64,000 bases of DNA, taken from Gemmatimonadota bacterium. Its GTDB lineage: Bacteria; Gemmatimonadota; Gemmatimonadetes; Gemmatimonadales; GWC2-71-9. Location of the stretch: the NCBI GenBank assembly GCA_003221035.1, contig QHUB01000035.1, forward strand, positions 20,685-84,684, read 5' to 3'. The translations under genes and the position numbers were made by a program. Position 1 is the stretch's first letter. Every line of letters starts with the position of its first letter. Under the pieces are notes generated by a model. It did not search any database. It was not told where the DNA came from and saw only the letters and a program-made list of their open reading frames with translations. This document shows positions 32,601-40,324 of this stretch, in pieces.

Positions 32601-34129
32601 ACATCACCGACCGGAAAGAGACCGAAACCGCGCTGCGACGGCGCGAGGCGCGCTTTCGCGCGCTCATGAACAACGCGCCCGTGCTAATCTGGGTGACCGG
32701 GCTCGAAGGGATGGAGTACGTCAACCAGGCCTACCTCGAGTTCCTGGGCGTCGAATCGCACGAAGTGCTGGGCAACGCGTGGACGTACTTCCTCCATCCC
32801 GAGGATCGGGACCGCTTTGCCGCGGCCTACGATGAAGCCGTCCGCAGCATGCAGCCGTTCGAGCGGCAATTCCGATTCCGCCGCGCGGACGGCGAGTATC
32901 GCTGGATGATGTCCGTGGCGCTGCCGCAGTTCGGCGCCGCCGGCAAGTTCGCCGGCTATACCGGCGCCACCTTCGACATCTCGGCGCTGAAAGAAGCGGA
33001 ATTGAGCCTGCGCACGGCCGATCAGCGCAAGGACGAATTCATCGCGATGATGGCGCACGAGCTGCGCAATCCGTTGGCGCCGATCAGCAACATCGTGCAG
33101 ATGATGAGATCCCAGGAGCTCGATGCGAAGACCCTCGCCTGGGCGCATGACGTGCTGGACCGCCAGCTGCGCAACGTGGGGCGCATGGTCAATGACCTGC
33201 TCGACGTCTCGCGGATCAGACACGACAAGATTCAGCTGCATCGCGAGCGCGTCGCGCTGCACGATGTCGTAAACCGCGCGGTCGACGCATTGCGCTCCAC
33301 GATCGACGCGGGGCAGAAGCAGGTGGCGATCGAGACGCCGGCGTCACCCATCTTCCTGTTCGCCGATCCCGTCCGGCTCGAGCAGATTCTCGGGAACCTG
33401 ATCAACAATGCGGTGAAGTTCACGCCCCAGGGCGGCCACATCTGGGTCACCGCGACCGAGGGCGGCGACGGCGGCGACGGGGGCGACGGCAACGGCGTGA
33501 GCGTCAGTATCCGGGATGACGGGGACGGTATCGCCGCCGACGCGATCGGCCGGGTCTTTGACCTGTTCATGCAGGGGAACACGTCGCTCGATCGCGCCCA
33601 GGGTGGCCTGGGCATCGGGCTGACGCTGGTGCGTGGGCTCGTGGAGCTGCATGGCGGCACGATCGACGCCAAGAGCGACGGGGCCGGACGGGGCAGCGAA
33701 TTCATCGTGCGGCTGCCGGTCCAGGACGGGCCGGCGCACGCAGAGCCGCGGCGCCCCGTCGCGCGGAGTGGTCCGCAGCGGATCCTGGTCGTCGACGACA
33801 ACGTCGATGCCGCCAACGCGCTGGCCGCGCTGCTGCGCCAGAACAAGCACACCGTGACCGTCGCGCATACCGGCCCCGGCGCGATCGGGTTGACCCGGAG
33901 CTTCAACCCGCAGGTGGCGCTCGTTGACCTCGGCATGCCCGGGATGAACGGCTTCGAGGTCGCCGAGCGGCTCCGCGCCGCCGACAAGGATCTCGTGTTG
34001 ATCGCCGTGAGCGGCTACAGCGGGGAGGAGAGCCGTCGCCGCGCCAAGGCCGCGCACTTCGACGCGTACGTCATCAAACCCTTCGATCCGCAGAAACTGG
34101 ACGAGCTGCTCTCGCACCGCACGCGTTGA
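29618..34129 (+). CDS. CheB-CheR-PAS-histidine kinase-receiver hybrid protein
   Basis: A 1503-residue soluble signalling protein. Order: CheB methylesterase (about 48-235; Ser57 in GASAGG, His84, Asp176), CheR methyltransferase (about 260-525; VVGCSTGEEAYS binds SAM), a helical linker with seven-residue repeats (about 685-770, rich in NEEL), a PAS-like region, two further PAS domains (about 880-1120), HisKA (phospho-His1147 in MAHELRNP), HATPase (NLINNAVKF, GLGIGLTL) and a C-terminal receiver (phospho-Asp1437 in VDLGMPG). All catalytic residues are present. No che operon is nearby, so it probably acts outside classical chemotaxis. Its stop overlaps the TPM gene start (TTGA). Confidence 0.92.
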   Translation: MAPSRKKDGRRLRSPSRESVAEASDGTAASDAPTVDVAPDATPQPALPFPVVCVGASAGGLEAFNQLLDALAPDTGMAFVLVSHLSPSHPSHLAEILGRATHMPVAEVKDEPTVQPNRVYVIPPDRSMVIAGGRLKLLPRHQVRGQHHPIDLFLESLARDQLHKSIAVVLSGTGSDGTLGLDEIKAAGGITFAQDQTAAYEGMPRSAMQSGSVDFVLPPAGIGRQLVEIARHAYVAPGTAVPEPASPEDENFAKIIEMLRRSSGVDFTNYKTSTLTRRIARRMALQKADRLAEYAHVLAEKPAEIDALFQDILINVTSFFRDPESFELLKTRVFPRLIEERGANEPLRVWVVGCSTGEEAYSLAIAFTECMEREGRVWPMQIFATDLNGAVIERARAGLYPKSISERVSAQRLLRFFYEVDGQYRVAKSIRDLCVFAKHDIAADPPFSRMDLVSCRNLLIYLEPVLQRQVMPILHYAVKPTGLLWLGASESTGAFRELFDVVDAKHRFYVKKSKAVHTHIALRPYLPGPKARRPPVALGPAEGRRGEEVQRDADRILLARYVPPGVLITGDMEILQFRGDTGSFLAPAAGRASLNLLKMLREGLLVAVRGGIARARRESRPVRKTGVRMKTSAGARLVDVEVVPVGASAPGRDCFLVLFHDGKREPAPAPARSDSDTEREAQRLKDELESTKEYLQTVIEQQEAANEELLSANEEIQSANEELQSINEEIETSKEEMQSSNEELATVNEELQNRNAELAQSNNDLQNLLVSVQMAIVMLGPDLRIRRITPTAEKMLNLIPTDVGRPLTDIRLNIDLPDLEQILREVLATIQPFQQEVQDRHGRWYSLRVRPYRTVDNHIEGAVIVLVDVDSIKQTIEATRLSAERLRIVYDRAPVGIFETDLEGRFERVNDAFCTLTGRSREALLQLGSHDITHPDDVAPDLEAFQRIRNNELPAVRREKRYIREDGTAIWVELHRFSVPDAAGMPAFTVGIVEDITDRKETETALRRREARFRALMNNAPVLIWVTGLEGMEYVNQAYLEFLGVESHEVLGNAWTYFLHPEDRDRFAAAYDEAVRSMQPFERQFRFRRADGEYRWMMSVALPQFGAAGKFAGYTGATFDISALKEAELSLRTADQRKDEFIAMMAHELRNPLAPISNIVQMMRSQELDAKTLAWAHDVLDRQLRNVGRMVNDLLDVSRIRHDKIQLHRERVALHDVVNRAVDALRSTIDAGQKQVAIETPASPIFLFADPVRLEQILGNLINNAVKFTPQGGHIWVTATEGGDGGDGGDGNGVSVSIRDDGDGIAADAIGRVFDLFMQGNTSLDRAQGGLGIGLTLVRGLVELHGGTIDAKSDGAGRGSEFIVRLPVQDGPAHAEPRRPVARSGPQRILVVDDNVDAANALAALLRQNKHTVTVAHTGPGAIGLTRSFNPQVALVDLGMPGMNGFEVAERLRAADKDLVLIAVSGYSGEESRRRAKAAHFDAYVIKPFDPQKLDELLSHRTR

Positions 34130-34884
34130 TCGCTTTCGCGCTGCTGCTCCAAATCACCGTCCCGCCGCCCGTGGGCTACGTCAACGACTTTGCGGGCGTG
34201 CTGGACTCCGCGTCGATCCGGCACATGGACGCAGTGATCGGTGAGCTGCGCGACAAGACCCGCGGCGAGATCGCGGTCGTGACACTCGCGGATCTCGGCG
34301 GCCGGCCGGCGAGCGACGTGGCCGTGCAGATCGGACGGCAATGGGGAGTCGGCGCCAAGGGCGAGGCGGGGGATCGGGCGAAGAACCTTGGCGTCGTCGT
34401 GCTGCTCGTGCCGCGGCAGAACCATCGGCCCGGCACGGGCGACATCTTCATCGCGAGCGGCCGGGGCGCCGAAGGATTCCTGACCGACGCACGCAGCGGC
34501 CGAATCCGCGACGCGATGGTCCCGCTGCTCGCGCAGGAGGAGTACGGGCAAGGTCTGGCGCTCGGTGTCGACCTGATCGCGCAAGGCATCGCCGCCGAGT
34601 TCGGAGTGTCGCTCACCAATCCCGAATACGCGATGCCGCCACCGGCGGTCCCGCAGCCGCAAGGATCGATCCCGATCGGCTGGATCATCGCCGTCTTGAT
34701 CCTGCTGGTGCTCGTGACGCGAGGCCGCATCTTCTTGCTTCCGCTCTGGTTCAGCGGAATGCGCGGCAGCGGTTGGAGTCGCGGCGGATGGGGGGGAGGA
34801 CGTGGCGGCTTTGGCGGTGGAGGGTTTGGAGGCTTCGGCGGCGGTGGCGGCTTCTCCGGCGGCGGCGCGGGAGGGAGATTCTGA
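34126..34884 (+). CDS. TPM domain protein with Gly-rich tail
   Basis: A 252-residue protein of the TPM/YgcG type. A short hydrophobic start is followed by the TPM core (VGYVNDFAGVLD, EIAVVTLADLGG, LGVVVLLVPRQ, RIRDAMVPLLAQEEYGQGL), a membrane helix near residue 190, and a long glycine/phenylalanine-rich C-terminus. TTG 34126 overlaps the sensor-kinase stop (TTGA). The TPM gene is followed by lemA two genes on, a common association. Proposed phosphatase activity of TPM domains is family knowledge and not shown here. Confidence 0.85.
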   Translation: MIAFALLLQITVPPPVGYVNDFAGVLDSASIRHMDAVIGELRDKTRGEIAVVTLADLGGRPASDVAVQIGRQWGVGAKGEAGDRAKNLGVVVLLVPRQNHRPGTGDIFIASGRGAEGFLTDARSGRIRDAMVPLLAQEEYGQGLALGVDLIAQGIAAEFGVSLTNPEYAMPPPAVPQPQGSIPIGWIIAVLILLVLVTRGRIFLLPLWFSGMRGSGWSRGGWGGGRGGFGGGGFGGFGGGGGFSGGGAGGRF

Positions 34885-34885
34885 C

Positions 34886-35563
34886 ATGGTGCGAATCACG
34901 CTGGACGCCTTTGCAGCGCGAGTCTCCGCGGCTCTGGGCCCACGTCTCGGCACGCTGCTCCTCTACGGATCCGCGGCTCGGGAGCCGGGAGCGGGAAGCC
35001 GGGATCCGGACGGCGTAAACACGCTCCTGATCGTGGATGCGGTGGACGCCGAGCTCTTCACTCGGCTCGGCCCGCCGCTGCACGAGTGGATGAAGGCCCA
35101 TCATCCGGCGCCGTTGGTGATGACGGACCAGGAATGGCGCGACTCCGCCGACGCCTTTCCGATCGAGTACGAGGACATTCGCGCCCATCATCGCGTGCTC
35201 GCGGGACGCGAGCCGTGGCAGGGGATCAGCGTGCGGCGCGAGGATGTCCGCCGCCAGCTCGAGCAGGAACTGATGGGCAAGCTGATCCACCTGCGGCAGG
35301 TCTTTGCCGCCGAGTGGGGCAATCCAAAGCGACTGCAGGAGGTCGTGCGCGGCAGTCGGGCCGGCTTCCTCACCATGCTTCGCGCCGCACTGCGCCTCGC
35401 CGGCCGCACGCCGCCCGGTGATCCCGCGGCTCTGGTGCGGGAGGCGGGCGCGCTGATAGGATTTCCCCCCGATGCCCTGGAAGGGGCCGACCCTGCCGGG
35501 TATCTCGACGCCATGACGCGCACGGCCACATACGTCAACCGCATGGAAAGGAACGCTCCGTGA
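34886..35563 (+). CDS. Nucleotidyltransferase-like protein, degenerate active site
   Basis: A 225-residue protein. The N-terminus resembles the minimal nucleotidyltransferase fold (LGTLLLYGSAAREPGAGSRD), but the catalytic D-x-D position reads DGVNTLL, so at least one metal-binding Asp is missing. The C-terminal half is helical (RQLEQELMGKLIHLRQVF, FLTMLRAALRL), like substrate- or antitoxin-like domains. ATG 34886 begins 1 nt after the TPM stop. The stop overlaps lemA (GTGA). It is probably non-catalytic; role unknown. Confidence 0.65.
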   Translation: MVRITLDAFAARVSAALGPRLGTLLLYGSAAREPGAGSRDPDGVNTLLIVDAVDAELFTRLGPPLHEWMKAHHPAPLVMTDQEWRDSADAFPIEYEDIRAHHRVLAGREPWQGISVRREDVRRQLEQELMGKLIHLRQVFAAEWGNPKRLQEVVRGSRAGFLTMLRAALRLAGRTPPGDPAALVREAGALIGFPPDALEGADPAGYLDAMTRTATYVNRMERNAP

Positions 35564-36141
35564 ATACTCGTACGTCGTTCGTCGTACGTCGTGCGTGGGC
35601 TCCTCTCGCCTTCGCACTCCTCTCTGGCTGCGGTTACAACACCATCCAGACGATGGACGAAAAGGTGAACCAGTCCGAGTCGCAGATCAAAGTCCAGCTG
35701 CAGCGCCGCGCGGATCTGATTCCCAATCTCGTCGAGACCGTGAAGGGCTACGCCAAACAGGAGCAGACGATCTTCATCCAGGTCGCGGAGGCGCGCGCCA
35801 AGCTGGCCGGTGCCGTGCAGAGCGGCGATCTGCAACAGATGGCGCAGGCCAATGCGGCGCTCACCGCGCCGCTGGGGCGGTTGATCGCGATTGCGGAGAA
35901 CTATCCTCAGCTCAAGTCGAATGAGAACTTCAGAGCATTGCAGGATCAGCTCGAGGGGACCGAGAACCGGATCGCCGTAGCCCGTCAGGACTACAACGAA
36001 AGCGTGAACACGTACAACGCGTATATTCGCCGCTTCCCGCAAGTCATCACTGCAAAAATCCTCGGCAAGAAATCGCGGCCCTATCTCGAACTGCAAACCC
36101 CCGGCGCAGCCGAGCCACCGAAGGTCGACTTCTCGCACTGA
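35560..36141 (+). CDS. lemA: LemA family lipoprotein
   Basis: A 193-residue LemA protein with a lipoprotein signal (FALLSGC lipobox) and the family's coiled helical body: QLQRRADLIPNLVETVKGYA, AENYPQLKSNENF and RIAVARQDYNESVNTYNAYI. The start is GTG 35560, overlapping the preceding stop. It is the second LemA domain in the window (the first is fused at 2864-5116). The first codons lie in a duplicated 11-mer, so the N-terminus may have been altered by that repeat. Confidence 0.9.
   Translation: MNTRTSFVVRRAWAPLAFALLSGCGYNTIQTMDEKVNQSESQIKVQLQRRADLIPNLVETVKGYAKQEQTIFIQVAEARAKLAGAVQSGDLQQMAQANAALTAPLGRLIAIAENYPQLKSNENFRALQDQLEGTENRIAVARQDYNESVNTYNAYIRRFPQVITAKILGKKSRPYLELQTPGAAEPPKVDFSH
35568..35592. 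repeat. Duplicated 11-mer at the 5' end of lemA
   Basis: TCGTACGTCGT occurs at 35568-35578 and again at 35582-35592, each with the palindrome CGTACG inside. The repeats encode residues 4-11 of the LemA signal region. The pattern resembles short interspersed repeats that sit near gene starts. Confidence 0.7.
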
Positions 36142-36160
36142 GCAGGGTAGATTTTAACAT

Positions 36161-36571
36161 ATGCCTTCGATTCGAGAGCGGACCCGTCCATCCATGGAGG
36201 AGCAGGAGGCGGCAAAGCAGTGCCTCGTCGCGATCATCGAAGACGACAGCGAATTCCGCAACATGCTGCGCGAGCTGCTCGAGGAAGAGCGGTACCGCGT
36301 CGTCGCCGTGTCGAATGGGGCGGAAGCGCTCGAAACGCTGCGCGGCGACACGCTGCCCAACGTGATTCTGCTCGACGTTTCGATGCCCGTCATGGATGGG
36401 TTCGATTTCCTGCGGTTTCGCAACGACGACCCGCAGCTCGCCCAGGTGCCGGTCGTGCTCGTCACCAACGCGAAGCCGCACGAGCGGCCCACGATCGGAG
36501 TGAACGACGTGGTGCGCAAACCGATCGATATCGACGAGATTCTGTTCGCGATTAAGCGCTACTGCGCCTGA
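36161..36571 (+). CDS. Single-domain response regulator
   Basis: A 136-residue receiver without an output domain. Acidic pocket IIEDD, phospho-acceptor Asp in ILLDVSMPVMDG, Thr in VLVTNA and Lys in RKPIDIDE are all present. ATG 36161 or 36194 could be the start. It lies 19 nt after lemA, and its last 13 nt overlap the convergent histidine kinase gene, so the kinase at 36559 or the hybrid at 29618 are likely phosphodonors. Confidence 0.88.
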   Translation: MPSIRERTRPSMEEQEAAKQCLVAIIEDDSEFRNMLRELLEEERYRVVAVSNGAEALETLRGDTLPNVILLDVSMPVMDGFDFLRFRNDDPQLAQVPVVLVTNAKPHERPTIGVNDVVRKPIDIDEILFAIKRYCA

Positions 36572-37794
36572 GGTGTTGCCAGAGGAAGGGTAAAGAAGAA
36601 CGTTGTGCCGCCGCTGCCTCCCTCGCTGGGACGGCTCTCGACCCAAATTCGACCGCCCATCGCTTCAACAATTCCTTTTGCGATCGTCAAACCGAGCCCT
36701 GAGCCCAGCCGTGCCTTCGGAGTCGCCTGCCAGAAGCGGTCGAACACGTGGGGGAGCTGCCTGGGTGATACGCCGATGCCGGTATCGCGCACCGTAAACA
36801 GCACTTCATCATCGAAGCGCTCGGCGGTGACCTGCACGAGGCCGCCATCCGGCGTGAACTTGATCGCGTTGCTGAGGAGGGCGCCGAGTACCTGAAGCAC
36901 GCGATCGCGATCGCACACGGCCTCGAGCTGCGCCTCGGGGACGTGTTGCTCGATGCGCAGCGTTTTGTCCCGCGCCGGATCGCGGCAGATGGTCACGGCT
37001 TCCGCGACGATCATATGCACCGGCTCGCGCCGCGGCTCGACGAACAGGCGGCCCGACTCGATACTCGCCACGTCGAGCAGATCGGCAATCACGCGATTCA
37101 TGCGCTCCGCGGAGCGTTTGATCGCTTCGATGTGCCGGCGGTCGCGGCGGGTCTCGTCGTCGGGCGGCAGGCTGCGCAATAACAGACCCACCGCGGTAAG
37201 CACGGTGTTCAGTCCGTTCCGCAGGTCATGCGAGATCGCGGCCAGCGTGTCGTCGCGCGCGCGGCTCGCCTGCCGCGCCTGCTGGTACAGGCGCGCGTTG
37301 TCGGCGCCGAGCGCGGTGCGCTGCGCCACGTCCTCGAGGAACGGCAAGTCCGCCTTCGAGAACTGGCGGTCGGGCCGCGTCAGGCCGAGGGTCAGCACTC
37401 CCAGCAAGCGGCCGCGGCCGATCAGCGGCAGGAGCACGAGCGAGCGAATTCCCGCGGCGCGGATGGCGCTATGGCCGTGGGGATCAGGGGTGATGGCGGT
37501 AAGCGCCGACTGCGTGAGGTCGGTGAGCATCACGGTCTCACCGGACCGGAGCGCCGGCGTGGGCGCTAATCGCCAGGCATCGAGTGTGTTGTCGACGCGC
37601 CGGACGGAGCCGTCGTCTTCGACGATGTCCACAACACAGATGTCTCCCAGCCGCGGCACGAAGAGCCGTGCCGCGGCTGAGAGCATCGCGTGCTCATCCA
37701 GCGCCGAAGCGAGGACTTCCGCGAGGTTCGAGAGGAAGCGCTGGTCGTCTTCGGTGTGTCGAGCGACCGGCGTTGTGGCGCTTCGTACCTTCAC
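36559..37794 (-). CDS. GAF-domain histidine kinase
   Basis: A 411-residue soluble sensor kinase: a GAF domain (about 20-165; LVLLPLIGRGRLLGVLTLG), HisKA (AISHDLRNGLNTV, phospho-His near residue 196) and a HATPase (LLSNAIKFTPDGG, VRDTGIGVS, GSGLGLTIAKGIVE). The residue after H-D-L-R-N is Gly, where Pro is usual. No membrane segment is visible. It is convergent with a receiver gene, a natural partner, with a 13-nt tail overlap. Confidence 0.9.
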   Translation of the reverse strand: MKVRSATTPVARHTEDDQRFLSNLAEVLASALDEHAMLSAAARLFVPRLGDICVVDIVEDDGSVRRVDNTLDAWRLAPTPALRSGETVMLTDLTQSALTAITPDPHGHSAIRAAGIRSLVLLPLIGRGRLLGVLTLGLTRPDRQFSKADLPFLEDVAQRTALGADNARLYQQARQASRARDDTLAAISHDLRNGLNTVLTAVGLLLRSLPPDDETRRDRRHIEAIKRSAERMNRVIADLLDVASIESGRLFVEPRREPVHMIVAEAVTICRDPARDKTLRIEQHVPEAQLEAVCDRDRVLQVLGALLSNAIKFTPDGGLVQVTAERFDDEVLFTVRDTGIGVSPRQLPHVFDRFWQATPKARLGSGLGLTIAKGIVEAMGGRIWVESRPSEGGSGGTTFFFTLPLATPQAQ

Positions 37795-37818
37795 CTCGAT
37801 AAGTCTCCTCTGCGTGAA

Positions 37819-38109
37819 TCAGGTCAGCAAGAGGATCAGCAGCACCGCCAGTAATACTAGTCCCAACGTCGAAATGGTAATTGTGGTCGTGCTGGCGGAC
37901 GCCGCGCTGGCCGCGGTCGCCGCCTCTTCCTGCTCCAGCTTGGGCCGGAAGCTCTTGAAGTCCGCTCCGAGGCGGGGTCCGACGGTCTGCTGCGCCTGCG
38001 CCGCCGGAGCCGCGGCGTGTCGCGCTGGTTTCTGCGGCTGTTGCGCCGCCAGTGGCGCCGTGGCGAGACACGCCACGGCGGCCACCAGACCAAGGCTGAT
38101 GCGCATCAT
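37819..38109 (-). CDS. Small secreted or membrane protein, unknown
   Basis: A 96-residue protein: N-terminal signal peptide (LVAAVACLATAPLAA-Q), an Ala/Gln-rich middle, and a C-terminal hydrophobic helix (TLGLVLLAVLLILLL) ending at the stop. ATG 38109 overlaps the stop of the Lmo0937-like gene (ATGA). A much longer open frame runs upstream but is a shadow of the M48 gene. Not recognised further; likely a small envelope protein. Confidence 0.65.
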   Translation of the reverse strand: MMRISLGLVAAVACLATAPLAAQQPQKPARHAAAPAAQAQQTVGPRLGADFKSFRPKLEQEEAATAASAASASTTTITISTLGLVLLAVLLILLLT

Positions 38110-38255
38110 ACCACGGTTCTGCGTCCCTGGATCAAGCGGACGACGATCACCACGAGGGCGACCACGAGCAACAGATGAATGAGACCGCCGAAGGTATATG
38201 AGGAAATGAACCCCAGCAGCCATAAGATGATCAGGATGATTGCGAGCGTCATCAT
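38106..38255 (-). CDS. Lmo0937-like small membrane protein
   Basis: A 49-residue protein too short for usual gene-finding limits. It reads MMTLAIILIILWLLGF, then a second hydrophobic helix (LIHLLLVVALVVIVVRLI), matching the Lmo0937/DUF5670-type two-helix pattern. GGAGGAG lies 10 nt upstream of ATG 38255. It lies 15 nt after the M48 stop and overlaps the next gene by ATGA. Stress-related in other bacteria, by association only. Confidence 0.8.
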   Translation of the reverse strand: MMTLAIILIILWLLGFISSYTFGGLIHLLLVVALVVIVVRLIQGRRTVV

Positions 38256-38270
38256 AAGTCGTTTCTCCTC

Positions 38271-39710
38271 CTAGGGAGTCGCGGGCAACGGTTGGCCGAC
38301 CACCCATTTGACGATGCGGCCCGGCTCGAGTGCCGTTTTTGGATCGACCTGATTGATCAATGCCAACGTCGCCGCCGACACGGGCGCCGGACGTTGCTGC
38401 AAGAGCTCGGCGATGGTGGTCCGGCGATCGAGCGTGATCAAGCTGACGTGCTGCGGCTGCACGTTCAGCATCGCGGGATCGTTGAGCTGTCCAAAGCTCG
38501 AGATCGATCGCTGGGCGACACTCTGGTTCGCCGACCATCCGGCCTGCGGACCGTACGCGAGCACCTGAAAGACGTTGTTGCCGTACTGAATGAATGCGGC
38601 CTGTCCCTGCAGCGTCCCCTGCTGCGTCTGCGCTGCGAAGGGCGCCACGGCGGCGCTGAGGCCGTTGATGTTGCCGCGCGTCAGCGTGCCGGCTTGCACG
38701 CCTTGCTGCGACAGGAAGGCGCGCGCCGCCTGGTCGGCATTCGACCCCCGCGCGATCGTCAGCTCGATCATCGCATCCTGCTGCGGACTCATCGCGGCGA
38801 CCGCGGACTTGGTGTTCTGGGTCTGCCACCCGTTCGGGAACGCGATCTGGAACCGCATGTCCGGATGGTAGAACACGCCGTTCTTGAAGAACCCTTCGCG
38901 CGGATTCATGCCGAAGATCATGCCGTCGAGCCTGCGCTCGAACCCGCTCGTGTTGACGATCGCGTTCGTGAAATCAACCTTCGTGTCGGCAAGCACGGAG
39001 TTGATGTGCTGGATCCGGTTGCCCGGGTTCGGGTGCGTCTCGAGCCACTCGGGCAACTTGGAGCTGCTCTGCTTCTCGAGCTGGTCCAGCATCGCCATGA
39101 CGCTGTCCTCCTGACGCGAGTCGTAACCCGCCCGGCTCGAGTAGCGTACCCCCAGCGCATCTGCCGTGTTTTCGTTTTCCCGCGAGAACTTCAGGAACAT
39201 CAGCCCCATCGCCTGGCTGGCGAGGCCCGCGTACTTGGCAATCGCCGAGCTGGCGATGCTTCCGACCACGAGCCCGACATTGGCGAGCTCCTCGCGGGAC
39301 ATCTCGTGCGCCGTGTGGCGCGCCGTGACGTGCCCGATCTCGTGCCCCATGACGGTCGCCAGCTGTGCCTCGTTCGTGACATGCGTGAGAAGGCCGCGGG
39401 TGACGTAGACAAAGCCGCCCGGGATCGCGAACGCATTGACCGCCGGATCGTCCACGACGCGGAACGACCAGGGCAGATTGGGACGCTCGGAGGTCGCCGC
39501 GAGTTTTTTGCCGATGTCCAGAACGTACGACTGCAACGCCGGGTCGGGGTACAGGCCGATCGACGCGATGACCTGGCTGTCGGCCTGCTGGCCCATCGCG
39601 ATTTCCTGACTCTCGCTGACGAGCATGAGCTCGTTTTTGCCGGTGGCGGGATTGCGCGCACACCCTGCGAGCAGCGCGCCCGCGAGCAGCAATGCCGCGA
39701 CGCGTTTCAT
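38271..39710 (-). CDS. M48 family zinc metalloprotease, lipoprotein
   Basis: A 479-residue periplasmic protease related to BepA/LoiP. The lipobox LLAGC is followed by the M48 domain with GHEIGHVTARH (zinc His123, His127, catalytic Glu124) and a third ligand Glu in the ENENTADALG segment (about 180). The C-terminal half (about 265-479) is an additional domain ending in TIAELLQQRPAPVSAATLALIN. Likely role: outer-membrane protein quality control. ATG 39710 overlaps the CsbD-like stop (ATGA). Confidence 0.9.
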   Translation of the reverse strand: MKRVAALLLAGALLAGCARNPATGKNELMLVSESQEIAMGQQADSQVIASIGLYPDPALQSYVLDIGKKLAATSERPNLPWSFRVVDDPAVNAFAIPGGFVYVTRGLLTHVTNEAQLATVMGHEIGHVTARHTAHEMSREELANVGLVVGSIASSAIAKYAGLASQAMGLMFLKFSRENENTADALGVRYSSRAGYDSRQEDSVMAMLDQLEKQSSSKLPEWLETHPNPGNRIQHINSVLADTKVDFTNAIVNTSGFERRLDGMIFGMNPREGFFKNGVFYHPDMRFQIAFPNGWQTQNTKSAVAAMSPQQDAMIELTIARGSNADQAARAFLSQQGVQAGTLTRGNINGLSAAVAPFAAQTQQGTLQGQAAFIQYGNNVFQVLAYGPQAGWSANQSVAQRSISSFGQLNDPAMLNVQPQHVSLITLDRRTTIAELLQQRPAPVSAATLALINQVDPKTALEPGRIVKWVVGQPLPATP

Positions 39711-39847
39711 TCTCGCGCCTCGCGATCCCGTTCCGCGTCCTGCTGAATCTTGCCGGTCTCTTCTTGAATCTTGCCGGCGACTTCCTGGGTCTTTCCCTTT
39801 ATCTGGCGGATTTTCCCGCGCAAGCGGTTCCTCATGCTGCGTTTCAT
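39707..39847 (-). CDS. CsbD-like small stress protein
   Basis: A 46-residue basic helical protein (RLRGKIRQIKGKTQEVAGKI) with the repeated GKIxxxxGK pattern of CsbD-type stress proteins. ATG 39847 is preferred; an in-frame extension to 39913 looks non-coding. It is first in a four-gene operon with M48, Lmo0937-like and the small membrane protein, linked by overlaps at two of three joints. Function unknown. Confidence 0.6.
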   Translation of the reverse strand: MKRSMRNRLRGKIRQIKGKTQEVAGKIQEETGKIQQDAERDREARE

Positions 39848-39959
39848 GGAGCGCTCTCTGTTGTCGGTTTGGAATCCGCTGAAATTTCCACTCCCCTCGG
39901 CACTTAACTGCATCCCTCAGCGGGATGAAAAAGGGGCATGGCGAGGAGGGGGAGAGGAG

Positions 39960-40295
39960 CTAATCCGTCCGGGTGGGGCGGCGTTCGGTGTCGGGCGCCC
40001 GGATGGCAATCGGGTCCGTCACGCGGTAGTGGGCCTCGAGCCGCCGCAGCTCGGATTCGAGGCGGTGATTGACCTCGCGGTTGCGCGCGGGACTGTCGGA
40101 GACGACGAGAATTTGGGTGCTGCGGTGCTCGAGAATGAGCTGTGCCGCCCACGCCCGCGCCTGCTCAAATGCATGCGCATTCTCGGAATCGAGAAGCTCG
40201 CGAATCTGACCCAACCCGTCTCGCGGTGGGGGCGGCACGACGCGATATGCGTACGCCCAAAGTTGTCGCACCCCGCATCGTCGCGCGCGGTACAC
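39960..40295 (-). CDS. Hypothetical protein downstream of LuxR-type regulator
   Basis: A 111-residue protein from GTG 40295. The central part looks like a real alpha/beta fold (ARAWAAQLILEHRSTQILVV, SDSPARNREVNHRLESELRR). No family recognised. It lies 29 nt after the response-regulator stop on the same strand and may be co-transcribed with it. The 112-nt space to the CsbD-like gene shows nothing definite. Confidence 0.45.
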   Translation of the reverse strand: MYRARRCGVRQLWAYAYRVVPPPPRDGLGQIRELLDSENAHAFEQARAWAAQLILEHRSTQILVVSDSPARNREVNHRLESELRRLEAHYRVTDPIAIRAPDTERRPTRTD

Positions 40296-40324
40296 GCGCC
40301 GACAATCGGGCTCCGGGGTTAGCT

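Noticed and set aside
38110..38829. Upstream extension of the small membrane protein gene
   Set aside because: Shadow of the M48 gene; the real start is ATG 38109 with a signal peptide and coupled overlap.
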